From contig CAZXGS010000004.1 of the NCBI GenBank assembly GCA_964640525.1, forward strand, positions 39,282 through 103,281: a stretch of 64,000 nt of DNA, read 5' to 3'. Source of the stretch: SZAS-103 sp964640525 (lineage in GTDB: Bacteria; Pseudomonadota; Gammaproteobacteria; Xanthomonadales; Xanthomonadaceae). Made by a program: the position numbers and the translations under genes. The stretch's first letter is position 1; each line of letters begins with the position of its first letter. This document shows positions 44,915 to 53,812 of the stretch, piece by piece. The notes beneath the pieces were generated by a model, which saw only the letters and a program-made list of their open reading frames with translations, was not told where the DNA came from and made no database searches.

Positions 44915-45016
44915 CGTGCGGGCAGGTCTTCCTCGCGGACCACGCCCGGATTCTACGCGCAGGGGGCGGCGTAAAGTGCCGCGGGCCGATGCCCGGCCAT
45001 CGCGTAAACTGCGCGG

Positions 45017-47200
45017 ATGGATGTTTCCCATTTGCTCGACGGCCTCAACCCGGCGCAGCGGCAGGCCGTCAGCGCGCCGCCAGGCCACCACCTGATCCTG
45101 GCGGGCGCCGGCTCGGGCAAGACCCGAGTGCTGATCCACCGCATCGCCTGGCTGCACGAGGTGTTCGGCGTGCCCGCGCACGGCATCCTCGCGGTGACCT
45201 TCACCAACAAGGCCGCCGGCGAAATGCGCCAGCGCGCCGGTGCGCTGCTGCCCGGCGGTCTGCGCGGTAGCTGGATCGGCACCTTCCACGGCCTCGCCCA
45301 CCGCCTGCTGCGGCTGCATTGGCAGGAGGCGAAGCTGCCCGAGGCGTTCCAGGTGCTCGACGCCGACGACCAGCTGCGGATGGTCAAGCGCATCGCCGGC
45401 GAGCTGGAGATCGACGAGAAGCGCTTCAGTCCGCGCCAGATCGCGTGGTGGATCAACGCGCAGAAGGACGAGGGCCGGCGGCCGCTCCACATCCAGCCGG
45501 CCGGCGGCGATCACTACGCGCAGACCCTGCTGCAGGCATACGAGGCGTATCAGGCACGCTGCGATCGGTCCGGCCTGGTGGACTTCGCGGAGATCCTGTT
45601 GCGCGCGCACGAGTTGTGGCGGCAGCATCCGGCGCTGCTCGCGCACTATCGGCAGCGCTTCGGCCACGTGCTGGTGGACGAATTCCAGGACACCAATGCG
45701 ATCCAGTACGCCTTCGTCCGCCAGCTCGCCGGCGATGCCGGCCAGGTGTTCGCGGTTGGCGACGACGACCAGTCGATCTACGGCTGGCGCGGTGCGCAGG
45801 TGGAGAACATGCAGCGCTTCCTGCGCGATTTCCCGGGCGCGACCACGATCAAGCTGGAACAGAACTACCGCTCCACCGCCACCATCCTGGGTGCGGCCAA
45901 CGCGGTGATCGACCATAACCCCGAGCGACTGGGCAAGCAGTTGTGGACCGACGCCGGCGAGGGCGCGCCAATCGACTTGTACACCGCGTGGAACGAGATC
46001 GACGAGGCGCGCTTCGTGGTCGCCCGCGTCCAGCAATGGCAGCGCGAGGGTGGGCAGTGGGCGGACGCGGCGATCCTGTACCGCAGCAACGCCCAGTCGC
46101 GCGCGTTCGAGGAACAGCTCGCCACCGAGGCCATCGCCTACCGTGTGTACGGGGGCGTGCGCTTCTTCGAGCGCGCCGAGATCAAGGACACCCTGGCCTA
46201 CCTGCGGCTGGTCGCCAACCGCGACGACGACACCGCCTTCGAGCGCGCGGTCAACACGCCCGCGCGCGGGATCGGCGGGCGCACCCTCGACGAATTGCGC
46301 CAGCTCGCCCGCGAGCGCAGCGTGTCGTTGTGGCAGGCCGCGACGCTGGCGATTCCCGGCAGCACGCTGACCGCCCGCGCGCGCAACGCCCTGCGCGGGT
46401 TCGTCGAAATGATCGACACGCTGGCCCGCGACCTGCGCGAGCGCCACCTGCACGAGCAGGTGGACGAAGTGCTGCTGCGCAGCGGCCTGCGCGCGCACCA
46501 CGCCGGCGAATCGGCAGGCGCGCTGGATTCGCGGGTGGACAACCTCGACGAACTGGTCTCGGTGGCCTCGCGCTTCGTCGCCCGCGACCGCGAGGGCACC
46601 GAGGAAGAAAACCTGCCCGAGCTGGTGGCCTTCCTCGCCTACGCTGCGCTGGAGGCCGGCGAAGGCCAAGCGCAGGCCGGCGAGGATGCGGTGCAGATGA
46701 TGACCTTGCACAGCGCCAAGGGCTTGGAGTTCCCGCTGGTGTTCCTGGTCGGCATGGAGGAAGGCGTGTTCCCTTCCAGCCGTTCTTTGGAGGAATCCGG
46801 ACGCTTGGACGAGGAGCGCCGCCTGGCCTACGTCGGCATCACCCGCGCGCAGCGCCAGTTGGTCGTCAGCCACGCCGAATCCCGGCGCATCCATGGCCAG
46901 GAACACTACGGCATGCCCTCGCGCTTCCTGCGCGAGATGCCACCTGCACTGGTGCGCGAGGTGCGGCCGAAGATCAAGGTCAGCCAGCCGGTGTTCGGCG
47001 GTCGACAGGGCGCCGGCATCGACGCCACGCCCGGTATCCGGGGCATCAAGCTCGGCCAGCGCGTCCGCCACGCCAGCTTCGGCCTCGGCGTGGTGATGGA
47101 TGCCGAGGGCAGCGGCAGCCACGCGCGCGTCCAGGTCAACTTCGAACAGACCGGCCGCAAGTGGCTGGTGGTGGCGCACGCGAAACTGCAGCCGGTCTGA
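45017..47200 (+). CDS. uvrD: DNA helicase II, UvrD
   Basis: 727 residues, full length. Superfamily 1A motifs: I AGAGSGKTRVL (28-38), Ia AVTFTNKAAGEM, II VLVDEFQDTN, III GDDDQSIYGWRGA, IV LEQNYRST, V LHSAKGLEFPLVFL and VI YVGITRAQRQL. It unwinds DNA 3' to 5' in nucleotide excision and mismatch repair. The C-terminal tudor-like tail (GQRVRHASFGLGVV) that contacts RNA polymerase is present. ATG at 45017, 102 bases from the divergent GAF kinase gene. Confidence 0.5.
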   Translation: MDVSHLLDGLNPAQRQAVSAPPGHHLILAGAGSGKTRVLIHRIAWLHEVFGVPAHGILAVTFTNKAAGEMRQRAGALLPGGLRGSWIGTFHGLAHRLLRLHWQEAKLPEAFQVLDADDQLRMVKRIAGELEIDEKRFSPRQIAWWINAQKDEGRRPLHIQPAGGDHYAQTLLQAYEAYQARCDRSGLVDFAEILLRAHELWRQHPALLAHYRQRFGHVLVDEFQDTNAIQYAFVRQLAGDAGQVFAVGDDDQSIYGWRGAQVENMQRFLRDFPGATTIKLEQNYRSTATILGAANAVIDHNPERLGKQLWTDAGEGAPIDLYTAWNEIDEARFVVARVQQWQREGGQWADAAILYRSNAQSRAFEEQLATEAIAYRVYGGVRFFERAEIKDTLAYLRLVANRDDDTAFERAVNTPARGIGGRTLDELRQLARERSVSLWQAATLAIPGSTLTARARNALRGFVEMIDTLARDLRERHLHEQVDEVLLRSGLRAHHAGESAGALDSRVDNLDELVSVASRFVARDREGTEEENLPELVAFLAYAALEAGEGQAQAGEDAVQMMTLHSAKGLEFPLVFLVGMEEGVFPSSRSLEESGRLDEERRLAYVGITRAQRQLVVSHAESRRIHGQEHYGMPSRFLREMPPALVREVRPKIKVSQPVFGGRQGAGIDATPGIRGIKLGQRVRHASFGLGVVMDAEGSGSHARVQVNFEQTGRKWLVVAHAKLQPV

Positions 47201-47453
47201 TCAGAAGGACTCGAAGAGCGAAGGGTCCTTGCGGTTCGGATGCATGCGCAATCGGATCGCCCCGCGTGGGCATGGCCATCCGCAGTGCATGCTGAAGGCA
47301 GCAACCCGGATGGCGCTGCGAACGAGGCTGCGGGTATGGGCGGACCAGCCTTCGTGCCAAGGGTGCGAGTTGGCGGTTCCGTTGCGCTCCGCAACCCGGG
47401 CCAGGCTCACGCGGATTCGACGCGCGCCAACCGCACACCCGTGAGAGGAATTC
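47201..47453. other. intergenic stretch
   Basis: 253 bases between convergent uvrD and coaX with no gene, tRNA or clear terminator visible. Confidence 0.5.
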
Positions 47454-48230
47454 TCAAGGCATCGCGGTGCCAGCGACTTCGGCGGCATACACCGCCAGAC
47501 CTTCGAGCACCAGGTCGGTTGCCAGTGACGCCTGCACCTTCCATCCATCCAGCAGCGCCTGCGCGCCGCCGCCGGCGACCAGCAGGGACGGGCTGACGCC
47601 CAGGCGTCGCCGCGCGGCATGCCGACTGCGCGCCACCAGCGCGCGTGCCGCCAGGGTCGTGCCGCTGGCCAACGCGGCCAAGGTGTCGTCGGCGAAATCC
47701 ACGACGTGGCCGCCTGCGCCGGGAAGGTGCGGTGCGCGTTGCGAAAGCGATTGGCGCATCAGGGTCGGCGAGGGCGCGATCAGTCCGCCGTGGTGGATGC
47801 CGTCCGCACCCAGCAGGTCGATCGTCAACGCCGTACCCACGCCCACGATCAGCCATGCGCGGTGCGCGCGCGCGCGCGCGCCGAGCAGGGCCAGGAACCG
47901 ATCCACGCCCAGTTTCGCCGGATCGGCGTAGGCGATGCGCACGCCGGCGAGCGCGGGGCGGGTCGAGGCGCGGATCGTCCGGACCCCGCGCCGGCCCAGC
48001 GCCGAGGCCAGCCTCGCCGTCGCCGCGGCAGGTCCCACGGAGGCGAGCCAGGCCTCATCGCCTTCGCGAACATCGGCCCAGGCCGCAGCCGCCGCGGACA
48101 GATCGAGGTCCAGGTCGTAGGCGAGTGCGGTGGCGCCGCAGCTGGCGAGCTGATCGGCGCGCGCCCACTTCAGGCGGGTATTGCCGAGGTCGAACAGCCA
48201 GCGGGCCGCAGGGGTCGGCGGCGCGGTCAT
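47454..48230 (-). CDS. coaX: type III pantothenate kinase
   Basis: 258 residues of the ASKHA fold: ARWLFDLGNTRLKWAR phosphate loop, KLGVDRFLAL, VGVGTALTIDLLGADGIHHGGLIAPS, and the Gly-rich LLVAGGGAQAL. Phosphorylates pantothenate in coenzyme A synthesis, cytoplasmic; this type is not feedback-inhibited by CoA. Its start overlaps birA by four bases, a standard bacterial pairing. Confidence 0.5.
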   Translation of the reverse strand: MTAPPTPAARWLFDLGNTRLKWARADQLASCGATALAYDLDLDLSAAAAAWADVREGDEAWLASVGPAAATARLASALGRRGVRTIRASTRPALAGVRIAYADPAKLGVDRFLALLGARARAHRAWLIVGVGTALTIDLLGADGIHHGGLIAPSPTLMRQSLSQRAPHLPGAGGHVVDFADDTLAALASGTTLAARALVARSRHAARRRLGVSPSLLVAGGGAQALLDGWKVQASLATDLVLEGLAVYAAEVAGTAMP

Positions 48231-49186
48231 CGTGGACGCACGCTGACTTCGGCGCTGTGATAGCAACGCTCGCCGTCGGGGTGGCGCACCCGCAGCGCGC
48301 CGCGGGCGTCGATGCCCAGCGCGACGCCGGTGTTGCGTGCGGTGCCGGTGATGACCTCGACCTCGCGCCCATGGCACGCGTCCAGGGCCTGCCAGCGGGC
48401 GAGGAATGGCGTCAGCCCGGCGTCGGCGAACGTGCGCAGCGCATCCAACTCGGCGCCGAGCAGGGCGGCCGCAAGGCCGTTGCGCCGTGGCGCCGCGTCG
48501 AGGCGGGACAGATCCGTCCACGGCTGGTCGATGCCGGTGGCCGCGCCCGCGGGCATGCGCACGTTGATGCCGATCCCGATCACCGCGCGGGCGATGCCGC
48601 CTTCCTCGCCACCGAACTCGATCAGGATACCGCCCAGCTTGCGTCCGTCGGCGACCAGATCGTTCGGCCACTTCAGACCGACCGCGGCGCACCCGAGCCC
48701 GCGCAGTGCCTCGGCCGCCGCCACGCCCACCGCGATGCTCAATCCCGACAGCGCGGCGATACCGCCGTCGAAGCGGCGTTGCAGGGACAGGTACAGGTGC
48801 GCTCCGAGCGGTGAGGCCCAGGCGCGGCCGCGGCGACCACGGCCGGCGCTCTGCGCTTCGGCGAACAGCGCCTGCACGCCATGGCTGGCAGGACGACGCA
48901 ACAATTCGGCGTTGGTCGAGTCGATCTCCCATGCCACCTCGCAGGCGTCCAGCGCCGCACGCGCATTCGCAGGCAGACTCGCGAGGATCTGCGCGTCGTC
49001 CAGCAGGTCTAGTGGCGCCGCCAGGGCGTAGCCGCGGCCGGGCTCGGCGAGGATCTCCACGCCCTTGTCGCGCAACAGCACGATTCGCTTCCACACTGCC
49101 GCGCGCGTCAGCCCGGCCTCGCGCGCAAGCACGCTGCCACTGCACGGCCCACGCGCCAGGCGCAGCAGCAACTGGCGATCGGTCAT
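48227..49186 (-). CDS. birA: bifunctional biotin ligase/repressor BirA
   Basis: 319 residues. N-terminal winged helix (ARGPCSGSVLAREAGLTRAAVWKRI) that would bind the biotin operon operator, then the ligase domain with GRGRRGRAWASP biotinyl-AMP loop and VGLKWPNDLV, and a small C-terminal SH3-like domain. Attaches biotin to acetyl-CoA carboxylase. The ATG at 49186 matches the usual BirA start; the longer frame upstream lacks homology. Coupled to coaX. Confidence 0.5.
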   Translation of the reverse strand: MTDRQLLLRLARGPCSGSVLAREAGLTRAAVWKRIVLLRDKGVEILAEPGRGYALAAPLDLLDDAQILASLPANARAALDACEVAWEIDSTNAELLRRPASHGVQALFAEAQSAGRGRRGRAWASPLGAHLYLSLQRRFDGGIAALSGLSIAVGVAAAEALRGLGCAAVGLKWPNDLVADGRKLGGILIEFGGEEGGIARAVIGIGINVRMPAGAATGIDQPWTDLSRLDAAPRRNGLAAALLGAELDALRTFADAGLTPFLARWQALDACHGREVEVITGTARNTGVALGIDARGALRVRHPDGERCYHSAEVSVRPR

Positions 49187-49450
49187 GGCAGGAGTCGCAC
49201 TGGCGCCGCGCATCGGCGGAAGGTTAGCAGGAACGGCGCCGGGTACGCCCAGTGCCGCCGCCGCAGCCGGGCGCGGGGCAACGGGGTGGATTCGGTCCAC
49301 GAACACCTGCCCTGACATCCGCAAGGCGCGACCGGCGGAAGCGCGCTACAATGTCCGGCCGAATCATGCAAGATCCCGTCAGCGCAGTCGCCGAACCGGG
49401 TTCGAAAGCGCCCCGCGGATGCTGTGCCCACGACGTCCCAGGAGGACTCG

Positions 49451-49750
49451 ATGCGCCGTCTCGTCTGCCTGTTCGTCCTGTTCGTTCCGTCGCTGGTGTT
49501 TGCCGGCGTGGCGCATGCCGCGGTCGCGGGCGCCTCCAGCAAGCCGGTGTGCAGCCACTACGAAGGCAACCTGCCCAAGGCGGTCGTCGCCAAGGCCGCC
49601 ACGCCAGCGGTACCCGCGTCGTCCGCTGCGGTTGCTGCCACCCCGGCCGCCCCGGCGGTTCCGGTGCGCGCTTCCGGCGGCGACCTGACCGAGCTGCGCC
49701 CGCACGATGCGCCGCGCTGGCAGTCGTTCCTGCCGGGCATGTTCCGCTGA
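49451..49750 (+). CDS. small exported protein of unknown function
   Basis: 99 residues. Signal peptide MRRLVCLFVLFVPSLVFAGVAHA, then a short mature part with one Cys, an Ala/Pro/Val-rich linker and a conserved-looking end (LRPHDAPRWQSFLPGMFR). GGAGG lies five bases before the ATG, so it is likely real. Not recognised. Divergent from birA and convergent with phoQ. Confidence 0.5.
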   Translation: MRRLVCLFVLFVPSLVFAGVAHAAVAGASSKPVCSHYEGNLPKAVVAKAATPAVPASSAAVAATPAAPAVPVRASGGDLTELRPHDAPRWQSFLPGMFR

Positions 49751-49801
49751 CCGCTCGGCAGGCTCGGTTACTCGCCAGGCCGTGAGACGGCGCAGGCGCC
49801 C

Positions 49802-51202
49802 TCACAATCCCGGTGGCATCCGCACCGTGAACCGCGCGCCGCCCAGCTCGGCGGAGGCATCGACGGTCAATTCGCCGCCGTAGGCGCGCACGATGTTCTG
49901 CACGATCGACAGACCGATGCCGTGGCCCTGCACGCGCTCGTCGCCGCGCACCCCGCGCTGCAGCAGGTGATCGACGTTCTCCGCCGGAATTCCGGGGCCG
50001 TCGTCCTCGACCATCAACAACAGGCCCGGACGCCGGTTGCCGCCGGCCGGCTGGTCGCGCGCACTCAGCAGCACCCGCGAGCGCGCCCACTTGAAGGCGT
50101 TCTCCAGCAGGTTTCCCAGCAACTCCATCAGGTCGCCCTGTTCGCCGTGGAAGCGCGCCTTGGCGTCGATCTCGAACTCGCACAGCACACCCTTGGCCGC
50201 ATACACCCGCTCAAGGCTGGTGACGATGCCCTCGGCGCGGGTCTCGATCTCCAGCGGCGCGGCGAACAGCTTGTGACCGCTGCTGGCCGCCCGTGAGAGC
50301 TGGTAGGACACGATCTGGTCCATGCGCTGGACTTGCGTGCGCACGTCCTCGCGCAGGGCACGCGGCGCACTGCCTTCGTCCAGGCTGGCGCGCAACACCG
50401 CCAGCGGCGTCTTCAGGCTGTGGGCGAGGTCGGACAAGGTGTCGCGATAGCGACCCAGCGATTCGCGTTCGCTGCCCACCAGCGCGTTGATGCTCTCGGC
50501 CAACGGCGCCAACTCGCGTGGATGGTTCTCGCTCAGGCGCTCGGCGCTGCCCGAACGCACCCGTTGCAGTTCGCGCTGGATCCGCCGCAGCGGCAGCAGG
50601 CTCCAGCGCATCGCGATGAATTGCACGATCAACAACAACACCCCGGCGCCGACGAGGTAATGCCACAGCGCGCTGCGGAAGATGTCGATCTGCTCGTCGA
50701 ACGTGCGGGTGTTCTCGAACACGTTGAACACGAACGGGATCTCGCGCTTGTTCTTGCCGCTGCCGTCCTCCCACACCAGGCTCATCGCCAGCCGGTACAC
50801 CCTCTCGGACGGCCCGCCGGCACTGTCGGTCACCTCCAGCGGCCCGTCCAGGCGCACCTGCCCAACCGCCAGCTTGCGCTCCAGCGGCAGCTTGCGGCCG
50901 AGGGTGGAGGAGGACGTCCAGTCCGTGCTCGGGCCGGTGGCAGCGGCGTAAAGACCGCTGCCTGGCTGGGTGAAGCGCGGGTCGGGCGGCACGTAAGGAG
51001 GCTGGAACTCGGCCTTGCGACTCATCTCGCCGCCGGCGTAATACGCATTCGCGTAGCCTGTGAGGCGCTCGCGCAGGCTGTTGGTGGCGGTCTGGGAGAA
51101 CGCCTGGTCGAGCGCATAGCCGGTCAGGCCGAGGAAGGCGACCAGCGCCAACGCGGCCGCCAGCAACTGGCGGATTTCCAGCGAGAACGTGTGTCGCGCC
51201 AC
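49802..51202 (-). CDS. phoQ: two-component sensor histidine kinase, PhoQ-like
   Basis: 466 residues. Helix 1 about 11-33, a periplasmic sensor about 35-175, helix 2 about 180-200 (LVGAGVLLLIVQFIAM), HAMP, HisKA with SDLAHSLKTPLAVL (His near 260), and the ATPase domain with NLLENAFKWA, DDGPGI and GHGIGLSI. In Xanthomonadaceae the PhoPQ pair senses divalent cations and antimicrobial peptides. Follows phoP after an unusually long 158-base gap rather than overlapping it. Confidence 0.5.
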   Translation of the reverse strand: MARHTFSLEIRQLLAAALALVAFLGLTGYALDQAFSQTATNSLRERLTGYANAYYAGGEMSRKAEFQPPYVPPDPRFTQPGSGLYAAATGPSTDWTSSSTLGRKLPLERKLAVGQVRLDGPLEVTDSAGGPSERVYRLAMSLVWEDGSGKNKREIPFVFNVFENTRTFDEQIDIFRSALWHYLVGAGVLLLIVQFIAMRWSLLPLRRIQRELQRVRSGSAERLSENHPRELAPLAESINALVGSERESLGRYRDTLSDLAHSLKTPLAVLRASLDEGSAPRALREDVRTQVQRMDQIVSYQLSRAASSGHKLFAAPLEIETRAEGIVTSLERVYAAKGVLCEFEIDAKARFHGEQGDLMELLGNLLENAFKWARSRVLLSARDQPAGGNRRPGLLLMVEDDGPGIPAENVDHLLQRGVRGDERVQGHGIGLSIVQNIVRAYGGELTVDASAELGGARFTVRMPPGL

Positions 51203-51288
51203 GCTCAGCCCACCGGCGCAGGCGCGGGTGCCGGCCGGATCGGCGACGCAGGGCTGGCCAACTTCGTGGGTCGCATCGTCGCACCGTG

Positions 51289-51306
51289 CTTCGCGATCAC
51301 GCGAAG
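51289..51306 (-). promoter_or_regulatory. hairpin between phoP and phoQ
   Basis: CTTCGCGATCACGCGAAG forms a perfect seven-base stem with a four-base loop inside the phoP-phoQ gap. No T-run follows. It could reduce read-through into phoQ or protect the phoP transcript end; both are inference. Confidence 0.5.
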
Positions 51307-51360
51307 ATCGCCGCTACCTTCGCACGGACGCGATGCCCGCGCCAATCCGGTGAATCGCAC

Positions 51361-52041
51361 TCACTCGTTGCGCGGGATCGCGAACCGGTAGCCGCGGCCA
51401 CGCACGGTCTCGATCGGCTTGAGCGCGCCCTCGGGATCGAGCTTCTTGCGCAGTCGGCCGATGAACACCTCCAGCACGTTGGAGTCGCGGTCGAAGTCCT
51501 GCTGGTAGATGTGCTCGGTCAGGTCGGCCTTGGATACCAGCTCGCCGGCGTGCAGCATCAGGTATTCGAGCACCTTGTATTCGTAGCTGGTCAGATCCAC
51601 CGCCTGGCCGCCCAGCACCACCGTCTGTGCGGCCAGGTCGAGCACGATCGGGCCGCATTCCAGGGTCGGCTTGCTCCAGCCGGCGGCGCGCCGCATCAGC
51701 GCGTTGATGCGCGCCAGCAGTTCCTCGACGTGGAAGGGCTTTACGAGGTAGTCGTCGGCGCCGGCCTTCAGGCCCTCGACCTTGTCCTGCCAGCTCGCGC
51801 GCGCGGTCAGGATCAGGATCGGGAACTTCTTCTGCTGCGCGCGCAGTTCGCGGACCAGTTCCATGCCCGATAACTTGGGCAAGCCAAGATCGACGATGGC
51901 CATGTCGAAAGGCACCTCGCGCCCCATGTACTGGCCTTCCTCGCCATCGCAGGCCGCGTCCACCGCGAAACCCTCGCGCTTCAGGCGTGCAGCCAGGGTC
52001 TCACGCAGCGGTGCCTCGTCCTCGACCAGCAGAATGCGCAT
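51361..52041 (-). CDS. phoP: response regulator PhoP-like (OmpR family)
   Basis: 226 residues. Receiver with LLVEDEAPLRE, IVDLGLPKLSG (phosphorylated Asp near 51), TARAS and KPF; then an OmpR-type winged helix (LTSYEYKVLEYLMLHAGELVSKADLTEHIY in outline, DSNVLEVFIGRLRKK, VRGRGYRF). AAGGAGT lies five bases before the ATG. It lies downstream of the PepSY gene with a 46-base gap. Confidence 0.5.
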   Translation of the reverse strand: MRILLVEDEAPLRETLAARLKREGFAVDAACDGEEGQYMGREVPFDMAIVDLGLPKLSGMELVRELRAQQKKFPILILTARASWQDKVEGLKAGADDYLVKPFHVEELLARINALMRRAAGWSKPTLECGPIVLDLAAQTVVLGGQAVDLTSYEYKVLEYLMLHAGELVSKADLTEHIYQQDFDRDSNVLEVFIGRLRKKLDPEGALKPIETVRGRGYRFAIPRNE

Positions 52042-52087
52042 CGGTACTCCTTGCGGGATGGTGATTGGATCGGCCCAGGCGACCTGC

Positions 52088-52732
52088 TCAACCGCCGCCG
52101 CGGCGGCCTCGCGACGATGGCGGCGGCATCCGGTTGGGCTCGAAGGCCGGCTCGCGGTCGCGTGCGCGCTGCGGCGGTCCGGAGGCGGGTGGCGGTCCGC
52201 GCCATGCCCCGCCATCGTCCTCGTACACGCGGATGCGACCCTCCGGCGTGAGCACCTTCACCCGATAGACCTCGCGCCCGTCGCGCTCGTAGGGCTGGGC
52301 GCGCAGAACCTGGCCGCCGGTACGCCGCTGGATGCGCTGTACCGAGGCCGGCAAACCGTCGTTGCGCGGATCGCCGTCGTAGCGCGGGCCGGCGTAGGGG
52401 TTCTGGCGCGCGCCCGGCGGCGGCCCGACGCGCGGAACCGCGTCGTAGCTTTGCCGATCGTTGCCCGCCGGATGATTGGCTGGCGGCGGCTGGCGTGGGT
52501 ACGACGGCGGCCCCTGACGCGGATAGGACGGCGGCGATGCGCGCGCGTCATCGTCGGAGCGATGCCGAGGCTGCTGATAGGCCAGCCGCGGATAGGCCGC
52601 GCCGCCGAACCGCATCTGTTGCGTGCCGGCGTAGCCACCCATGCCATGCGGCGCCGCCCACGCATCTTGCCCGCCCAGCGTCCACAGCAGGATGGCGGCA
52701 AGGGCAAGACCACGGGCGGGGGCTTTGAACAT
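52088..52732 (-). CDS. exported PepSY-domain protein
   Basis: 214 residues with a signal peptide (ending DAWAAPHG). The central part is a Pro/Tyr/Arg/Gly-rich low-complexity stretch (about 40-130). The C-terminal PepSY-like unit (SVQRIQRRTGGQVLRAQPYERDGREVYRVKVLTPEGRIRVYEDD in outline, about 135-180) is followed by a basic tail. PepSY proteins are thought to inhibit or modulate peptidases or sensors in the periplasm. Its place just ahead of phoP suggests a part in PhoPQ sensing (inference). Confidence 0.5.
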   Translation of the reverse strand: MFKAPARGLALAAILLWTLGGQDAWAAPHGMGGYAGTQQMRFGGAAYPRLAYQQPRHRSDDDARASPPSYPRQGPPSYPRQPPPANHPAGNDRQSYDAVPRVGPPPGARQNPYAGPRYDGDPRNDGLPASVQRIQRRTGGQVLRAQPYERDGREVYRVKVLTPEGRIRVYEDDGGAWRGPPPASGPPQRARDREPAFEPNRMPPPSSRGRRGGG

Positions 52733-52900
52733 GGTGCTATTAGGCCATCCCGGCGATGATCGGGCGATGAACGATACACCGACGGGCAAGGCGTCGGTCG
52801 GCCCGGAGGCGTGCGTCGGACCGCATGGCCGGGTTCGGCAGGTGAATCGGCAAGCACCCACGGGCTACCTTCCACGGTGCGCCGATGGCCGTACTGCCGA

Positions 52901-53812
52901 TCAATAGACCTCTCCCACGCAGCAGCGCAGGCTGCCGCCGGCCTTCTCGATTTCGTCCAGCGGCACGCTGCACACGGCGAAGCCGGCCTGCTCGAACCCG
53001 GCGCGGCTGGCCGGACGCAGGCCGTTGGCGGCAATCTGGCTCATCCATGCGCGGTTGCTGGTCGGGGCGATGCAGTTGCCGGCAAAGGCGAGTCGCTCGG
53101 TGGCATCGAGCCTGATCGCCCGCCCCGGGTACAGGGACGCGATCGCTTCGGGCACCGCCGGATCGGCGAATCCGTCCGCACAGATCGCCACCGCGCGTCC
53201 GGCCAGCACGCTGAGCACGACGTTGGTGTGGTACTCGCCCGGCGCCAGTTCGAACAGCAACGTGGCGCGCAGGCCGAAGGCCGCATGCATCGCCGCGGCT
53301 CCGGCCGCGTCGCAGCGCTCGGACAGGCCGCAAAATCCGATCCGGCGCGCGCGGTCGATCACCATCGAACCGGTCAACTCGCCCACGCCCGGCTGCAAGC
53401 GCAGGTCGTGCAACGTGTAGCCAAGCGTGGCCAGGAAGAAATCCCGGATGTCCGCGCGTTCGGCCTCGCGCTGGCGCACGCGGTGGCGCATGCTCGCGAT
53501 CATCAATCGCCCGGGCGCGGTGGCGAACACGTTGTTGGGAAACACCGCATCCGGCGTGGCCGGATCGCCGGCAAACCCGATCGCCGGCAGGGTGGCCGCC
53601 AGCGCGCGGTGCAGGCCGCGGTGCTGGGCCAGCGCGCGATCCGGATCGACCCGGCGCTGCAGATCCATGTAGCGGTTGTCGCTGGCGGATTCATCTGCCA
53701 GCGCGAAGCCTTCCGGCGTCACCAGGAACACCGCTTTCGGGCAAGCCGGCGCATCGGCGGGCGCTCCTCGCGCCACAGCCAGGAAACGTTCGATATCGCG
53801 GGTGACGGTCAT
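52901..53812 (-). CDS. ctlX: arginine deiminase-related protein, CtlX-like
   Basis: 303 residues of the guanidino-group-modifying fold. PNNVFATA, GVGELTGSMVID (acidic pocket), GEYHTNVVLSV (catalytic His) and the closing GGSLRCCVGE (catalytic Cys) are present. Similar proteins are annotated as citrulline utilisation hydrolases or amidinotransferases; the precise substrate is not certain. The start overlaps the dusA stop by four bases. Confidence 0.5.
   Translation of the reverse strand: MTVTRDIERFLAVARGAPADAPACPKAVFLVTPEGFALADESASDNRYMDLQRRVDPDRALAQHRGLHRALAATLPAIGFAGDPATPDAVFPNNVFATAPGRLMIASMRHRVRQREAERADIRDFFLATLGYTLHDLRLQPGVGELTGSMVIDRARRIGFCGLSERCDAAGAAAMHAAFGLRATLLFELAPGEYHTNVVLSVLAGRAVAICADGFADPAVPEAIASLYPGRAIRLDATERLAFAGNCIAPTSNRAWMSQIAANGLRPASRAGFEQAGFAVCSVPLDEIEKAGGSLRCCVGEVY

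Noticed and set aside
44915..47179. Upstream extension of the GAF kinase frame across uvrD
   Set aside because: It is antisense to a complete UvrD and adds no recognisable domain; the ATG at 44914 starts the real protein.
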